A DNA stretch of 30,152 nt from Planctomycetaceae bacterium (GTDB lineage: Bacteria > Planctomycetota > Planctomycetia > Pirellulales > PALSA-1355): assembly GCA_005773095.1 (NCBI GenBank), contig SXHT01000234.1, positions 1 through 30,152 on the forward strand, in the 5' to 3' direction. Each line of letters starts with the position of its first letter. Position 1 is the stretch's first letter. Below the pieces are notes generated by a model. That model did not search any database, had not been told where the DNA came from, and was given only the letters and a program-made list of their open reading frames with translations. This document shows positions 8,288 through 18,700 of the stretch, piece after piece. A program made the translations under genes and the position numbers.

Positions 8288-8417
8288 GTAACCGTTCACG
8301 AAGAGAGGGGGACAGGCACATTTTCCCGGGAACCACGTTGGACAACCTCCTGACAGGACGGTGCACCTCGCGCGCGAATTCGCCGGGATAATGATCCAGT
8401 CCCCGGCTCGTGGACAG
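8288..8417 (-). repeat. MITE-like interspersed repeat, copy 3 (inverted)
   Basis: Starts GTAACCGTTCACGAAGAG, followed by GGGGGACAGGCACATTTTCC, a CCCGGGAA palindrome, CCACGTTGGACAACCTCC, GCGAATTCGCCGGG and CCAGTCCCCGGCTCGTGGAC. It is the reverse complement of the family as found at 2102 and 27357, and it preserves the best GTAACCGTTCACGA terminus. It lies about 40 bp upstream of the promoter at 8457. An (ATCG)4 run abuts its left end. Confidence 0.85.
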
Positions 8418-8456
8418 CGCAAGAACTGCCTGGCCGTGGCGGACACTAAGCGGTTG

Positions 8457-8485
8457 TTGACAACTTGATGACCGTCGGCTAGAAT
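8457..8485 (+). promoter_or_regulatory. Near-consensus sigma70-type promoter for the 8.6-18.8 kb gene cluster
   Basis: TTGACA (8457-8462), a 17-bp spacer, then TAGAAT (8480-8485): a perfect -35, a five-of-six -10 and ideal spacing. Transcription would start near 8492, leaving a 5' leader of about 125 nt before the ATG at 8617. Found by sequence match only. Confidence 0.55.
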
Positions 8486-8616
8486 CACGGTCCTAGGTCG
8501 ATGCTCTGGATTCTGGCGCCCCGACCACGATGGCTCCTCGCAAAAATCGAAAACGACGAAGTTGCTGAACGCACGGTAAAATACAGCGTTTCCTGACTTT
8601 TGCTGGTTGCCGATTT

Positions 8617-10962
8617 ATGCGAATGGGCCGTAGTTCCATGCCCCCCTCATGGTTTGGCGCAAGGAGACTGATTATTCTTCCATCGCGAAAAATTCTGTGC
8701 GGAAGTTTGACAATCGCCGCGCTGATTGCGACGGCTCGGGCCGAAGAACCGGTTGCTTCGGGGGCCGCGCCAGTTGATGCGCAGCAGATCGAGTTCTTCG
8801 AGCTGCGGATCCGGCCGTTGTTGGCCACGCATTGTCAAAAGTGTCATGGCCCGCAACGGCATAAGAACAACTTGCGTTTGGACACGCATGCCGGGGTCCT
8901 CAAGGGTGGGGACACGGGGCCGGCGGTCGTTCCCGGCGATCCGGACGCGAGTTTGCTGATCGGCGCGGTGCGCTATGGCGACACGGTGCAAATGCCGCCG
9001 GATGGTGCGTTGTCCGCGGAGCAGGTAGCTGACCTGGAGCGCTGGGTTGCCATGGGTGCTCCCTGGCCGGCGCTCTTGCCCCAAGACGAAGCCAAGGCGA
9101 ATCGAGCGGCCCGGCCGTTGTTCGACGACAAGGAGCGGGCATTCTGGTCATTTCAGTCGCCGCAAGAACCACCTCTTCCCCAACTGCGCGATGCGAATTG
9201 GCCGCGCTCGCCGATCGACCATTTCCTCTTGGCCGCGCTGGAGGAAAAAAACCTCAAGCCGGCCCCGGCGGCCGACAAGACGACGCTCCTGCGACGCACG
9301 ACATTTGGCTTAACCGGATTTCCCCCAACGCCAGCAGAGATCGAAGCATTCGTCGCCGACGAATCCCCCGAGGCATTTGCCAAAGTAATCGATCGTCTCT
9401 TGGCATCGCCCCATTATGGCGAACAATGGGCGCGTCACTGGTTGGACGTGGTCCGATATGCGGATTGCCTGGGGGGCGGCGTTAATCTGCCATTCGCCAA
9501 CGCGTATCGGTATCGTGACTATGTGATCGCCGCCTTCAACAAAGATAAGCCGTTTGATCGGTTTGTGCAGGAACAAGTAGCCGGAGATCTGTTGCCGCCG
9601 GGGGACGCGGAAGCAGAAGTTGAGCGGCACACGGCGCCTGGCGTGTTGCTGTTGGGTCCCTACGCGAACGGAGACAAGATCAACGCGGCGGCCGACCAGA
9701 TCGGCATGTTGACGCGGGCGTTTATCGGGCTGAACGTTGCCTGTGCCCGCTGCCACGACCATCCCTACGAACCGGTGCCGACGACGGATTTTTACGCGCT
9801 GGCGGGCATCTTCACGAGCACCTACTCCACGAATGACGGAACGGGCAATCAAGCCGGCATGCCGGACAAGTGGTTTGAGCGCGAATTGGCCATGTCCACG
9901 GGCGAAAAGGTGATGGTGTTGTCCGTCCGCGAAGGAGAGGTTGCCAACCTGAAAGTGCATTTTCGCGGCGATGCCAAGAACCTGGGGGACGAAGCCCCGC
10001 GCCGGTTCCCCTGCATTCTGGCTGGCGAGGACCAACCCCCTTTGAGCACCGGACAGAGCGGTCGGCTGGAGCTGGCGCAATGGCTGACTCGGCCAGACCA
10101 CCCCTTGACCGCGCGGGTAATCGTCAATCGCGTTTGGCAACAGCACTTTGGCGTGGGATTGGTCCCCGATCCGGACAACTTCGGCATGTCGGCCCCCGAA
10201 GGACCCACCAATCAATCGCTGCTCGATTGGCTGGCCATGCAGTTCATCCGCGGTGGCTGGTCGATCAAATCGCTGCAGCGCGCGATTTTGCTTTCGGCCA
10301 CTTACCAGATGAGTTGCGCCCATGACGCGCAGGCGGCGCAAGTCGATCCAGACAATCGCTTACTCTGGCGTCAGAACCGGCGCCGGCTGGAAGCCGAGGA
10401 AATCCGCGATGCTTTGTTGCGCATCAGCGGACAACTGGACCCCGCCACCGGCGGCAGCGCCCTCGCCAAACTGGGTCTGGGAAATAAGGACGACTTGACC
10501 GACAAGGGGCGACTGAAGCTGATAACGGATCACTATCAAACCATGATGCAGAGGAGCATCTATTTACCGGTCATCCGCGGCGAGATGCACATGGCGGAAT
10601 TGCTCGAAAGCTTCGATTTTCCCGGCCGCGACGAGATGTCCGGCCGCCGCTCGACTTCCATCACGGCGCCGCAATCATTGTTCTTGATGAACGCACCCTT
10701 CGTGTTGGATCAGACCCGGCACACCGCGGAGAAATTGCTGGCAGAGGCGGTTGCGGACGACTCGGCCCGCGCCCGACGACTGTATCAAACGCTCTTGGGC
10801 CGCACGCCGCCGGACGACGAGATTCGTCCCGCGCTTGACTATCTTCAGTCGTTCGAAGCGGCCCTGACGGAAGAGCCTGATGCCCAAGTCCGCCGGGCCA
10901 GGGCCTGGCAAAGCCTCTGCCATGCCTTGTTGATGTTGAACGAATTCGTGTACCTCAATTAG
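8617..10962 (+). CDS. PSCyt1/DUF1549/DUF1553 exported cytochrome-like protein
   Basis: A 781-residue protein of the planctomycete family that pairs an N-terminal cytochrome-c-like domain with DUF1549 and DUF1553. A hydrophobic segment (about 26-42, ending TARAEE) suggests export. The heme site is CQKCH at Cys73, Cys76 and His77, followed by the PSCyt1 pattern LRLDTHAGVLKGGDTGPAVVPG and QMPPDG (Met126, possible axial ligand). DUF1549 spans about 190-395 and contains CARCHDHPYEP at 376-386, a second CxxCH. DUF1553 spans about 478-740 (LAQWLTRPDHPLTARVIVNR to SLFLMNAPF). Family members are usually secreted and encoded beside a DUF1501 gene, as here with a 10-bp gap. Biochemical function is unproven; a redox role is inferred from the heme motifs. 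The start is uncertain: ATG codons at 8617, 8623 and 8638 are all possible, and no clear ribosome site was seen. Confidence 0.93.
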   Translation: MRMGRSSMPPSWFGARRLIILPSRKILCGSLTIAALIATARAEEPVASGAAPVDAQQIEFFELRIRPLLATHCQKCHGPQRHKNNLRLDTHAGVLKGGDTGPAVVPGDPDASLLIGAVRYGDTVQMPPDGALSAEQVADLERWVAMGAPWPALLPQDEAKANRAARPLFDDKERAFWSFQSPQEPPLPQLRDANWPRSPIDHFLLAALEEKNLKPAPAADKTTLLRRTTFGLTGFPPTPAEIEAFVADESPEAFAKVIDRLLASPHYGEQWARHWLDVVRYADCLGGGVNLPFANAYRYRDYVIAAFNKDKPFDRFVQEQVAGDLLPPGDAEAEVERHTAPGVLLLGPYANGDKINAAADQIGMLTRAFIGLNVACARCHDHPYEPVPTTDFYALAGIFTSTYSTNDGTGNQAGMPDKWFERELAMSTGEKVMVLSVREGEVANLKVHFRGDAKNLGDEAPRRFPCILAGEDQPPLSTGQSGRLELAQWLTRPDHPLTARVIVNRVWQQHFGVGLVPDPDNFGMSAPEGPTNQSLLDWLAMQFIRGGWSIKSLQRAILLSATYQMSCAHDAQAAQVDPDNRLLWRQNRRRLEAEEIRDALLRISGQLDPATGGSALAKLGLGNKDDLTDKGRLKLITDHYQTMMQRSIYLPVIRGEMHMAELLESFDFPGRDEMSGRRSTSITAPQSLFLMNAPFVLDQTRHTAEKLLAEAVADDSARARRLYQTLLGRTPPDDEIRPALDYLQSFEAALTEEPDAQVRRARAWQSLCHALLMLNEFVYLN

Positions 10963-10972
10963 CGATCTTGTC

Positions 10973-12445
10973 ATGCCCAATTCAACCACCCGCGAGCCAC
11001 TCTCCCGCCGGGAGTTGTTGCGCCGTTCGAGTATTGGCTTCGGGCAATTGGCGTTGGCGTCGCTGCTGGCCGACAACTTCCCGGTGCATGCCAGCCAGAG
11101 TGCGGCGTCTGCCAACCCCCTGGCAGCGCGATTACCCCACGTTGCCCCGCGTGCGCGTTCGGTCATTTTTCTGTTCATGCAGGGGGGGCCGTCCCACGTT
11201 GATACTTTCGACTACAAGCCATTGCTGGAACGCGACCATGAAAAGCCCATGCCGATCGGGAAAAGCAGCGAAGACGGCCGCACCGGCAACTGCATGAAGT
11301 CGTTGTGGCGGTTCAGGAAATACGGTCAAAGCGGCATCGAGGTCAGCGACCTGTTTCCGCACCTGGGTCATTGCGTCGACGAGATGTGTTTCATCAATTC
11401 CATGAAGACCGTCAGCGGCGGTCATGGACCGGAGGTGCTGCGGCTGCACACAGGTTCCGATCGCCTGATCCGCCCGACTTTGGGTTCTTGGGTGCTGTAC
11501 GGCTTGGGCAGCGAGAATCAGAACCTGCCTGGCTTCATCAGCATTTGTCCCAATCTTGCGTTTGGCAACAAACAGGCCCTTAACAGCGCGTTTCTGCCAG
11601 CCGTGTATCAGACCGTGCCGATCGGACGCAGCAATGCCGTGGTGGATAAACCTTCGTTTCGCGAAGCCGTATTCAGCAACACCAGGTCCCAATTGCCCCG
11701 CGACGTACAGCGCCGCCAACTGGATTTCGTGCTGCGAGCCAATCGCAGGCAACTGGAGCAGAGTGGGCCGGACGCCGACCTTGAAGGCCGCATCGCAACG
11801 TTTGAAACGGCCTTTCGCATGCAGGCCGAGGCGCCCCAACTGCTGGACTTCTCCGATGAAACGCCCGAAACTCTCAAACTCTACGGCATCGACGAGCCGG
11901 GCGAGACGGAAAACTACAGTCGCCAATGCCTGCTGGCCCGCCGGCTGGTCGAAAAGGGCGTGCGGTTCGTGGAAGTCTATCACGCTCCCAAGTCGCACGA
12001 CGGTGGCTGGGACCAACATAACAACATTGCCCATTTCCATCCGCTGCACGCGCGCGAGGTCGATAAGCCAATTGCCGGCCTGATTACCGATCTCAAGCGG
12101 CGCGGCCTGCTCGATGAGACGCTGCTCGTCTGGGGCGGGGAGTTCGGCCGCAGTCCCGGCCAGCAGATCGTCAGCGGCGACGGTCGCGATCATCATCCCT
12201 GGGGTTTCACGTTCTGGCTGGCCGGCGGCGGCGTCAAAGGCGGAATCAAATTCGGCAAGACCGACGACTACGGCTACCATGCGGTGGAAAACCCCGTCAA
12301 CTTCCACGATCTGCACGCGACCATTCTGCACCTGCTCGGGCTGGACCATCAGCGGCTCACGTTCCAGCACGGCGCCGAGGAAGTGCGCCTGACCAACGCG
12401 CTCAACGGCCTGGATGGAAACGTGCTTCGCGACATTATCGCCTAG
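10973..12445 (+). CDS. DUF1501 family protein with Tat-type signal
   Basis: The 490-residue product belongs to DUF1501, an alkaline-phosphatase/sulfatase-fold family abundant in planctomycetes. The N-terminus has a twin-arginine-like signal (SRRELLRRSSIGFGQLALAS, about residues 11-30). Family motifs are in order: VIFLFMQGGPSHVDTFDYKP, SGGHGPEVLRLHTG, GGWDQHNN, WGGEFGRSPG, GRDHHPWGFTFWLAGGGVKGG and DLHATILHLLGLDH. The His/Asp-rich motifs suggest a metal site, but no activity is established for the family. It begins 10 bp after the DUF1549 gene, so the two are probably co-transcribed and their products co-exported. Confidence 0.93.
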   Translation: MPNSTTREPLSRRELLRRSSIGFGQLALASLLADNFPVHASQSAASANPLAARLPHVAPRARSVIFLFMQGGPSHVDTFDYKPLLERDHEKPMPIGKSSEDGRTGNCMKSLWRFRKYGQSGIEVSDLFPHLGHCVDEMCFINSMKTVSGGHGPEVLRLHTGSDRLIRPTLGSWVLYGLGSENQNLPGFISICPNLAFGNKQALNSAFLPAVYQTVPIGRSNAVVDKPSFREAVFSNTRSQLPRDVQRRQLDFVLRANRRQLEQSGPDADLEGRIATFETAFRMQAEAPQLLDFSDETPETLKLYGIDEPGETENYSRQCLLARRLVEKGVRFVEVYHAPKSHDGGWDQHNNIAHFHPLHAREVDKPIAGLITDLKRRGLLDETLLVWGGEFGRSPGQQIVSGDGRDHHPWGFTFWLAGGGVKGGIKFGKTDDYGYHAVENPVNFHDLHATILHLLGLDHQRLTFQHGAEEVRLTNALNGLDGNVLRDIIA

Positions 12446-12498
12446 CGGGCGGTGGCTCACGGCGTTCACCGCTCGAAAGGTGTTCGCTCACGGGCAAT

Positions 12499-12523
12499 GA
12501 GGGGGGACAGGCACATTTCCCCG
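12499..12523 (-). repeat. Fragment of the MITE-like repeat (core only)
   Basis: GGGGGGACAGGCACATTTCC followed by CCG matches the conserved core of the inverted copies at 8288 and 18795, with little or nothing of the rest of the element. It lies 20 bp before the likely ATG of the first propeller gene. Confidence 0.6.
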
Positions 12524-12543
12524 TTGTGCATTACGGCTTCGCC

Positions 12544-14046
12544 ATGACACCATCGATCCATTGTCTCGTCACGATCTTCAGTCTGCTGATGACATCGGTG
12601 GTCCGGGGGGAAGATTGGCCGCAGTTTCGCGGGCCAAATTGCAGCGGGGTTTCGGCGTCCCAAGATCCGCTGCCATTCGAATTTTATGACACCGAAGACG
12701 GCGAACAAAAGAACGTGCTCTGGTCCGTTCCGCTGGGCGACGGAGTCGGCAGCCCCGCGGTGGCCGCCGGCCGCGTGTTTACCGCCGGCATGATCGACAA
12801 GCAGACCGTCGGTCTGTTTGCGTTCGACGCCACCACCGGAAAGCCGCTTTGGCAGCGTCAGTGGCCGACCGGCCCGTTGGCGGAGATCTCCCAGGTCAAC
12901 AGCTATGCCAGTTCCACGCCAGCCGCCGACGACCAGCGCGTCTACTTCTACTTCGCCACGCTGGGTATGTTGTGCGTCGATGCGGCTTCGGGCGAAGACG
13001 TTTGGCAGAAGCAGCTGCCGACACCGTTTTTTGTCTTCAAATGGGGTCCCGGTATGTCCCCAGTGCTCCACAAGGAGCTGCTGCTCTTCTGCCAGGACGA
13101 CGATCTGAATCCGGCCTTGTACGCCATCGATAAGCGAACCGGTCAGATCCGCTGGCAGGACGATCGGTTGGACATGGCCGTCAACTATTCTCACCCCGTG
13201 ATCTGCACCACCGACGCTGGGGATGAGATCGTCGTAGCCGGCACCGGCTTACTGATCGGCTTTGATCCGGCCTCGGGCCGGCGCAAATGGTGGGCCAGGG
13301 TCTTGCTGCGCAATATCAAGTCCACGCCCGTGGTGCTTGATGGCGTGGTGTACGTGACGGTGGTCAGCCAGGGCATTGCCTATCAATGGTTGGCCGTCGC
13401 TGACACCAGCGCGACGGGCAATCGCGACGGAAAGGTCAGCAAGGAAGAAATTCAAGCTGCGGTCGGGGATGTGCAGGTGCCGGACCAGTTCTTCAAGCGG
13501 ACTTTTGAACGGGGCGACCTGAATCGTGACGGCGTTTTAGAAGGCGAGGAACTGGACGCGGCGTTTTTGCACCCGGACAACTTCGCGGGCGCCCGCTTCG
13601 ACGCCGCCGATCCCAGCGAACGATTCCTGCTGGCGGTTCGCGGTGGCGGCGAAGGGGATGTCACCGGCACGCACGTCATGTGGCGGCAGCAGCCGAAGAA
13701 CATGGACAGCATTCCCTCGCCGCTGGTGGTGACCAACCGGCTGTGGCTGATTCGCGACGGCAGCATCGCGAGTTGCCATGAGATCGATCATGGCGAGCTC
13801 GTTTGGGGGCCCAAACGCGTTGGCGATGCGTCGAAGTATTACGCGTCGCCGGTGTGCGGCGACGGCAAAATCGTCCTGGCCGGCGAAAACGGCCAGGTCG
13901 TGGTAATAAGCGACCGCGAACAGCCGGAAGTGCTGGCGACCAACAACTTGGGAAACGACATTCTGGGCACGCCAGCCATTTCGGACGGCCGCCTTTTCCT
14001 TCGCGCGCGAAAAAAGTTGGTATGCATTGCCGATTTGGGCAAGTAG
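12544..14046 (+). CDS. PQQ-like beta-propeller protein with EF-hand insert (paralogue 1)
   Basis: The preferred start is the ATG at 12544, which gives a signal peptide (MTPSIHCLVTIFSLL... ending VRGEDWPQFRGP); a GTG at 12526 would add six residues. The mature 500-residue protein has repeated propeller-blade motifs (VAAGRVFTAGM, FDATTGKPLWQR, IDKRTGQIRWQ, FDPASGRRKWW, YASPVCGDGKIVLAGENG). EDWPQFRG followed by a BamB/PQQ-like propeller is a common planctomycete exoprotein architecture. Two EF-hand loops are inserted, one starting near Asp287 (DTSATGNRDGKVSKEE, imperfect) and a canonical one from Asp325 (DLNRDGVLEGEE). True PQQ binding cannot be concluded. The next gene encodes a paralogue with the same insert. 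Confidence 0.88.
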   Translation: MTPSIHCLVTIFSLLMTSVVRGEDWPQFRGPNCSGVSASQDPLPFEFYDTEDGEQKNVLWSVPLGDGVGSPAVAAGRVFTAGMIDKQTVGLFAFDATTGKPLWQRQWPTGPLAEISQVNSYASSTPAADDQRVYFYFATLGMLCVDAASGEDVWQKQLPTPFFVFKWGPGMSPVLHKELLLFCQDDDLNPALYAIDKRTGQIRWQDDRLDMAVNYSHPVICTTDAGDEIVVAGTGLLIGFDPASGRRKWWARVLLRNIKSTPVVLDGVVYVTVVSQGIAYQWLAVADTSATGNRDGKVSKEEIQAAVGDVQVPDQFFKRTFERGDLNRDGVLEGEELDAAFLHPDNFAGARFDAADPSERFLLAVRGGGEGDVTGTHVMWRQQPKNMDSIPSPLVVTNRLWLIRDGSIASCHEIDHGELVWGPKRVGDASKYYASPVCGDGKIVLAGENGQVVVISDREQPEVLATNNLGNDILGTPAISDGRLFLRARKKLVCIADLGK

Positions 14047-14166
14047 CGCCATCGACGCGGTGGCGCGCTCGCAGCTTTCGGATGGTTGCCGTCGAGGCGG
14101 CCACGGGATCCTTGAATTCGGGGTGTACCCATGCAATTTTTGCATCCTTGCCATGGAGTGTTTCTG

Positions 14167-15609
14167 ATGCGAGTCTTCCTGTTGTTGGTCGTCGCCCCCG
14201 CCATGCTGAGCGTCACACGCGCCGAGGACTGGCCGCAGTTTCGCGGCCAAAACGGCATCGGCGTTTCGCACCAGAGCCGCAATCTGCCCACGGAGCTCTC
14301 CCCCACCAAGAACCTGTTGTGGCAAACGGAGTTGGGCGAAGGCATTGGCAGTCCCATCGTGGTCGCGGGGCGGGTCTTCGTCACGGCCCTGGTCGGTCCA
14401 CAAAAATTCGCCGTGTATTGCTTCGACGCGATATCGGGCGATCAACATTGGCGAAAGGAGTTCGAGACCGGACCGCTGCCGACGATCGTCCCGCCCAACA
14501 TGCACGCCTCGTCCACGCCCGCGGCCAACGACCAACAGGTCTGCGTTTACTTCAGCACCTTGGGACTGTTGATGCTGGATGCCGCCAACGGCCGGTTGCT
14601 GTGGCAGCACGAGCTTCCGCTCCCCAGCTACCAATTCGACTGGGGCGCCGGCCATTCACCCATCTTGCATGGCAACCTGGTAATCCTTAACCAGGATGAC
14701 GATCTGTCGCCATTTCTGATCGCGGTGAATAGGGAAAGTGGCGCACTGGTCTGGAGGGTCGAGCGCCCGGAAATGCTCAGCGGTTACGCGCTGCCGGTAA
14801 TTTGCCGCGCAAACGGGCGCAGCGATCTGGTGATCTCGGGCACGGGCAAGCTCAAGGGTTACGATCCGGCGACCGGCGAGGAACGATGGACCTGCAACAC
14901 ACTGCTGCGGAGCATGATGACGTCGCCGGTCGTTGTGGACGACACCGTTTACGTCTCATCCGACAGCTACGGTGATGCCGGGCGCGTACTGAAGTTAGGC
15001 CTGCTCGAGCACAAGGACGCCAATAAGGACGGCAAGTTGATTAAGGGAGAACTCGGTCCGGCCTTCGCCGAAAAATTCGACCTTGGCGACGCCAACCACG
15101 ACGGATTTCTGGAAGGAGACGAGATCGACCGCGCTTTTCAGTCCCCCACCAACATGGTCGGCGGCGGCCGCACCGTGCAGGCGATTCGCGCCGGAGGAAC
15201 AGGGGACGTAACGGCCACGCACCTGGTTTGGCGGCTCGACGTGCCCGCTGCTTCCCAAATCGTATCGCCGCTGGTCGTCGATGGCCGCGTATTCTTGGTC
15301 AAGAACGGCGGCATCTCCAACTGCTTTAGCGCCGCCGACGGCTCGGTGGTCTGGAAACCCAAGCGGATCGGCAACATCGGCAATTACTACGCCTCGCCGG
15401 TGGCCGGCGATGGTAAGATCTACGTCGTCGGCGAAAATGGCGCCGTCATCGTACTGCGCCAAGGGCCGCAGTTGGAGACGCTGGCGATCAACGAGCTGGG
15501 TGAGAATTGTCTCGCCACCCCGGCCATTGCCGACAACCGCATCTTCCTGCGCACGTTGACAAAGCTGTACTGTTTCGCCGTCGCGGAAACGGCTTCTGGG
15601 GCGAATTAA
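14167..15609 (+). CDS. PQQ-like beta-propeller protein with EF-hand insert (paralogue 2)
   Basis: The ATG at 14167 gives a clear signal peptide (MRVFLLLVVAPAML... ending TRAEDWPQFRGQ); an upstream in-frame ATG at 14131 would place 12 extra residues before it and is less likely. The product is 480 residues. It aligns with paralogue 1 along its length: EDWPQFRG, LGEGIGSPIVVAGRVFVTA, ASSTPAANDQQVCVYFSTLG, YDPATGEERW, GGTGDVTATHLVWR, YYASPVAGDGKIYVVGENG. The EF-hand pair occupies the same place, at Asp284 (DANKDGKLIKGE) and Asp308 (DANHDGFLEGDE); both loops are closer to consensus here. The two genes are thus a diverged tandem duplication 120 bp apart. Predicted export and calcium binding are inferences. 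Confidence 0.88.
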   Translation: MRVFLLLVVAPAMLSVTRAEDWPQFRGQNGIGVSHQSRNLPTELSPTKNLLWQTELGEGIGSPIVVAGRVFVTALVGPQKFAVYCFDAISGDQHWRKEFETGPLPTIVPPNMHASSTPAANDQQVCVYFSTLGLLMLDAANGRLLWQHELPLPSYQFDWGAGHSPILHGNLVILNQDDDLSPFLIAVNRESGALVWRVERPEMLSGYALPVICRANGRSDLVISGTGKLKGYDPATGEERWTCNTLLRSMMTSPVVVDDTVYVSSDSYGDAGRVLKLGLLEHKDANKDGKLIKGELGPAFAEKFDLGDANHDGFLEGDEIDRAFQSPTNMVGGGRTVQAIRAGGTGDVTATHLVWRLDVPAASQIVSPLVVDGRVFLVKNGGISNCFSAADGSVVWKPKRIGNIGNYYASPVAGDGKIYVVGENGAVIVLRQGPQLETLAINELGENCLATPAIADNRIFLRTLTKLYCFAVAETASGAN

Positions 15610-15763
15610 CAGCGACGTTATCACTTCTGACAGTTTCCTGGCAATGCTGTTTCCAAGAATAAAAATGCTGGTTGAAGCAGCCCGTGGCATGGAATGCAAT
15701 CGACGGCGCCTCGATGGCGTGATTGTGCCATCAGCCATCCGTGCACTTGTGCGAAACCCACCC

Positions 15764-18700
15764 ATGAAGATAGCACTTGCCATTGCCGCCACGTTGTGGC
15801 TGGCCGGGCATTGCAGGGCTGTTGAATCGCCGCTTGACGCAGCCGATTTTTCTGCCGAGCTTTCGCGAATCCAGCCGGTCGAGCCAGATCTCGCGGCGGC
15901 GACGATGACGGTGCAGCCGGGCTTTCAGTTCACGCTCGTGGCCGCGGAGCCGCTGGTTGCCAGCCCGGTGGCGATGGCCTGGGACGAGCAGGGCCGGCTG
16001 TTCATCGTCGAGATGCGCGGCTACAGCGAGCACCGCAACGAGAAGCTCAGCCGTATTCGTCTGCTGGTTGATGAGGACGACGACGGCCTCTACGACAGCG
16101 CAACCATCTACGCCGATGGTCTCCTCTGGCCAACCGCTGTCGCCTGTTGGAACGGCGGCATCTTCGTCGGCGATGCGCCCGAGATCCTCTATCTCAAGGA
16201 CGCCGATGGTGATGGCGTGTCCGAGATTCGCCAGCGAGTCTTCAGCGGATTTAGCATCGGGAATGTGCAGGGATTGCTCAACTCATTTGTGTGGGGAGTC
16301 GATAATCGGCTCCACGGAGCGGCCAGTTCCAGTGGCGGTGAAATTCGCCCGGTGGCGGATCTTGAGGGACGGCCGAGGGCTGCCGAGGGTGCCGCGGTGA
16401 ACGTGCAGGGCAGGGATTTTTCGTTGGATCCCTTGTTGCTCGACTTTCGGGCCGAGACGGGCGGCGCACAGCACGGTTTGGGATTTGACGACTGGGGGCG
16501 GAAATTTGTCTGTCACAATAGCGACCATGCGATTCGCTGCATGGCGGAGGATCGGTATCTGGCCCGCAATCCCTTCTATGCCGCGCCGCGAGCAACGATG
16601 AGCATCGCGGCGGATGGGGGGCAGGCGCCAATTTTCCGATCAAGTCCCGTCGAGCCGTGGCGCATCGTGCGTAGCCGGCTGCGGGCCGCCAGCGCTGATC
16701 CTCGCAGTCTCGAGGGAGGTGGAAAGCCGGCCGGCTACTTCACCAGCGCCACCGGCATCACGCCCGTGCGTGGCGATGCCTTCGGCCCTTCCCTGTACGG
16801 AATGCTCCTGGTGGGGGACGTTGGCAGCAATGTGATCCACCGCAAGCGGCTGAATCCCCTGGGAGTCGAACAGGCTGCCGAGCGCGTTGATCAGCAAAGC
16901 GAATTGGTCGCCTCGAGTGACATCTGGTTTCGCCCGGCGCAGTTTGCCAACGGGCCGGATGGAGCGATCTATGCGGCAGATGTCTATCGCGAGGTGATCG
17001 AGCATCCCGACAGCTTGCCGACCGTCATCAAAAAACATCTCGATCTTGACAGTGGACGTGATCGCGGCAGGATCTGGCGGCTGGCGCCAGCGGGCTGGAC
17101 GCACCGCAAGACGCCCAACATCGCCAAGGCGTCCCTCGAGGAGAAGGTAAAGCTGCTATCGCACGCCAACGCCTGGCACCGAGAGAGTGCTGCGCGTTTA
17201 CTTCATGAGCAAAACGATTCTGCCGCCGAACAACCGCTCCGCGCGCTTGTCAGGGATCCTGCCGCCGAGCCCCGAGCGCGAATGCACGCGGCCTACCTGC
17301 TGGATGGCATGCGGCGACTGGGAGCGGACGATGTGCTTGCCTGCCTGGAGTCGCGCGAGCCGATGCTGCGATGCCATGCGGTAAGACTGTCCGAAAGGTT
17401 TCTGGGCAGCGGCGGGGCACCATCGCCGGAAACGACGCTGATCGAGGCGATCCGCCGGGCTGTTGAACAAGAGCACGACGCCGTTGTTCGGTATCAGCTT
17501 GCTTTCACGCTTGGCATGCTCCCCGATCAGGCTCGCCTTGCTGGCCTGACTTCCATGCTGATGCGGGATGGCGCCGACCGCTGGATTCGAATGGCGGCTT
17601 TTACATCGCTCAAGACCGATGCCTGTGAGGTGCTCGGGGCGATCATCGCCCAATCGGCCGCACAGCAATCCGCCGCGCCTGAGGGAGTTTTGTCGGGCCT
17701 CGTTGGTCAGGTGGGTACGAAAGCGGCACAAGAGGAGCTCACGAAGCTGATCGCACTGCTCGACGGCATGCGGAACGATCGCCCCGGCGAGGCGCTGGCG
17801 CTCCTGGTGGAGTTGAATCATTCGCTGACCGCAAGGGGCCGATCGCTGGCTGATACCGTGCCGGCTGATTCCACGAAACACCTGACGGATGCGCTCATCG
17901 CCTGGGCCCGGGAGAAGGCCCTCGACACGGAAGCGTCGATCGACGCTCGAGCGCTGGCCATCCGAGGGCTTTCGCTGGGCAGTTTCGAAGGCGTGGCAGG
18001 GCCCTTGGTCGCGAGCCTTTCGTCGTTGCAGCCGCGCGAGATAGCGCTGGCGGCCTTGGACGCTCTCGATGCGCATGCCGAGGAGGCTGTTGCCGTGGAG
18101 ATCCTCGCAGCCTGGCCGACACTGTCCCCGGACGTACGTCGCCGGGCCGCGGAAGTGCTGCTCGGACAGAAGCAGCGTGCTGTGCTGCTGCTCAATGCCC
18201 TGGAAACGGGCCGGCTGTCGACGTCCGATTTTGAGCGATCGCAGCTCGACGCGCTCACCCGATATCCTGATGTCGATCTGCGCGAGCGGGCGGCGCGGCT
18301 GTTGTTGACTGTCAACGAGCCCCAGCGCGGCGAGGTGGTTGAGTCGTATCGGGAGATGCTCGGGATCCGCGGAGACCGCGCCATCGGGAAGACCGTTTTT
18401 GAAAAGAACTGTTCGGCATGCCACCGGGTGGACGGGGTCGGCAACGAGATCGGCCCGAACCTCTCCACGATGAAGGCTCGCGGCGCCGAGGTCCTGTTGG
18501 TGAATGTGCTCGATCCCAATCGCGAGGTGAATCCCCAGTATCTCTCCTATTCCGTGGTCACGAAGGATGGCCGCGTGCACGGCGGCTTGATCAGCGCTGA
18601 GTCGGCCGCAAGTCTCACGCTGCGCACCTCCGACGGCCGTGAGGAGACGATTCTAAGGGACTCGATCGAGCATCTGCAGAGTAGCGGGAAGTCGCTGATG

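Noticed and set aside
8273..8288. (ATCG)4 tandem repeat as a phase-variation tract
   Set aside because: Only four units, not inside or immediately before a gene; short enough to be chance beside the repeat terminus.
11132..12469. 445-codon minus-strand open frame
   Set aside because: It lies entirely opposite the DUF1501 gene, whose motifs are intact; the antisense product resembles nothing.
17198..18580. 460-codon minus-strand open frame
   Set aside because: It is antisense to the HEAT/cytochrome region of the large exported protein; no independent start signal or family.
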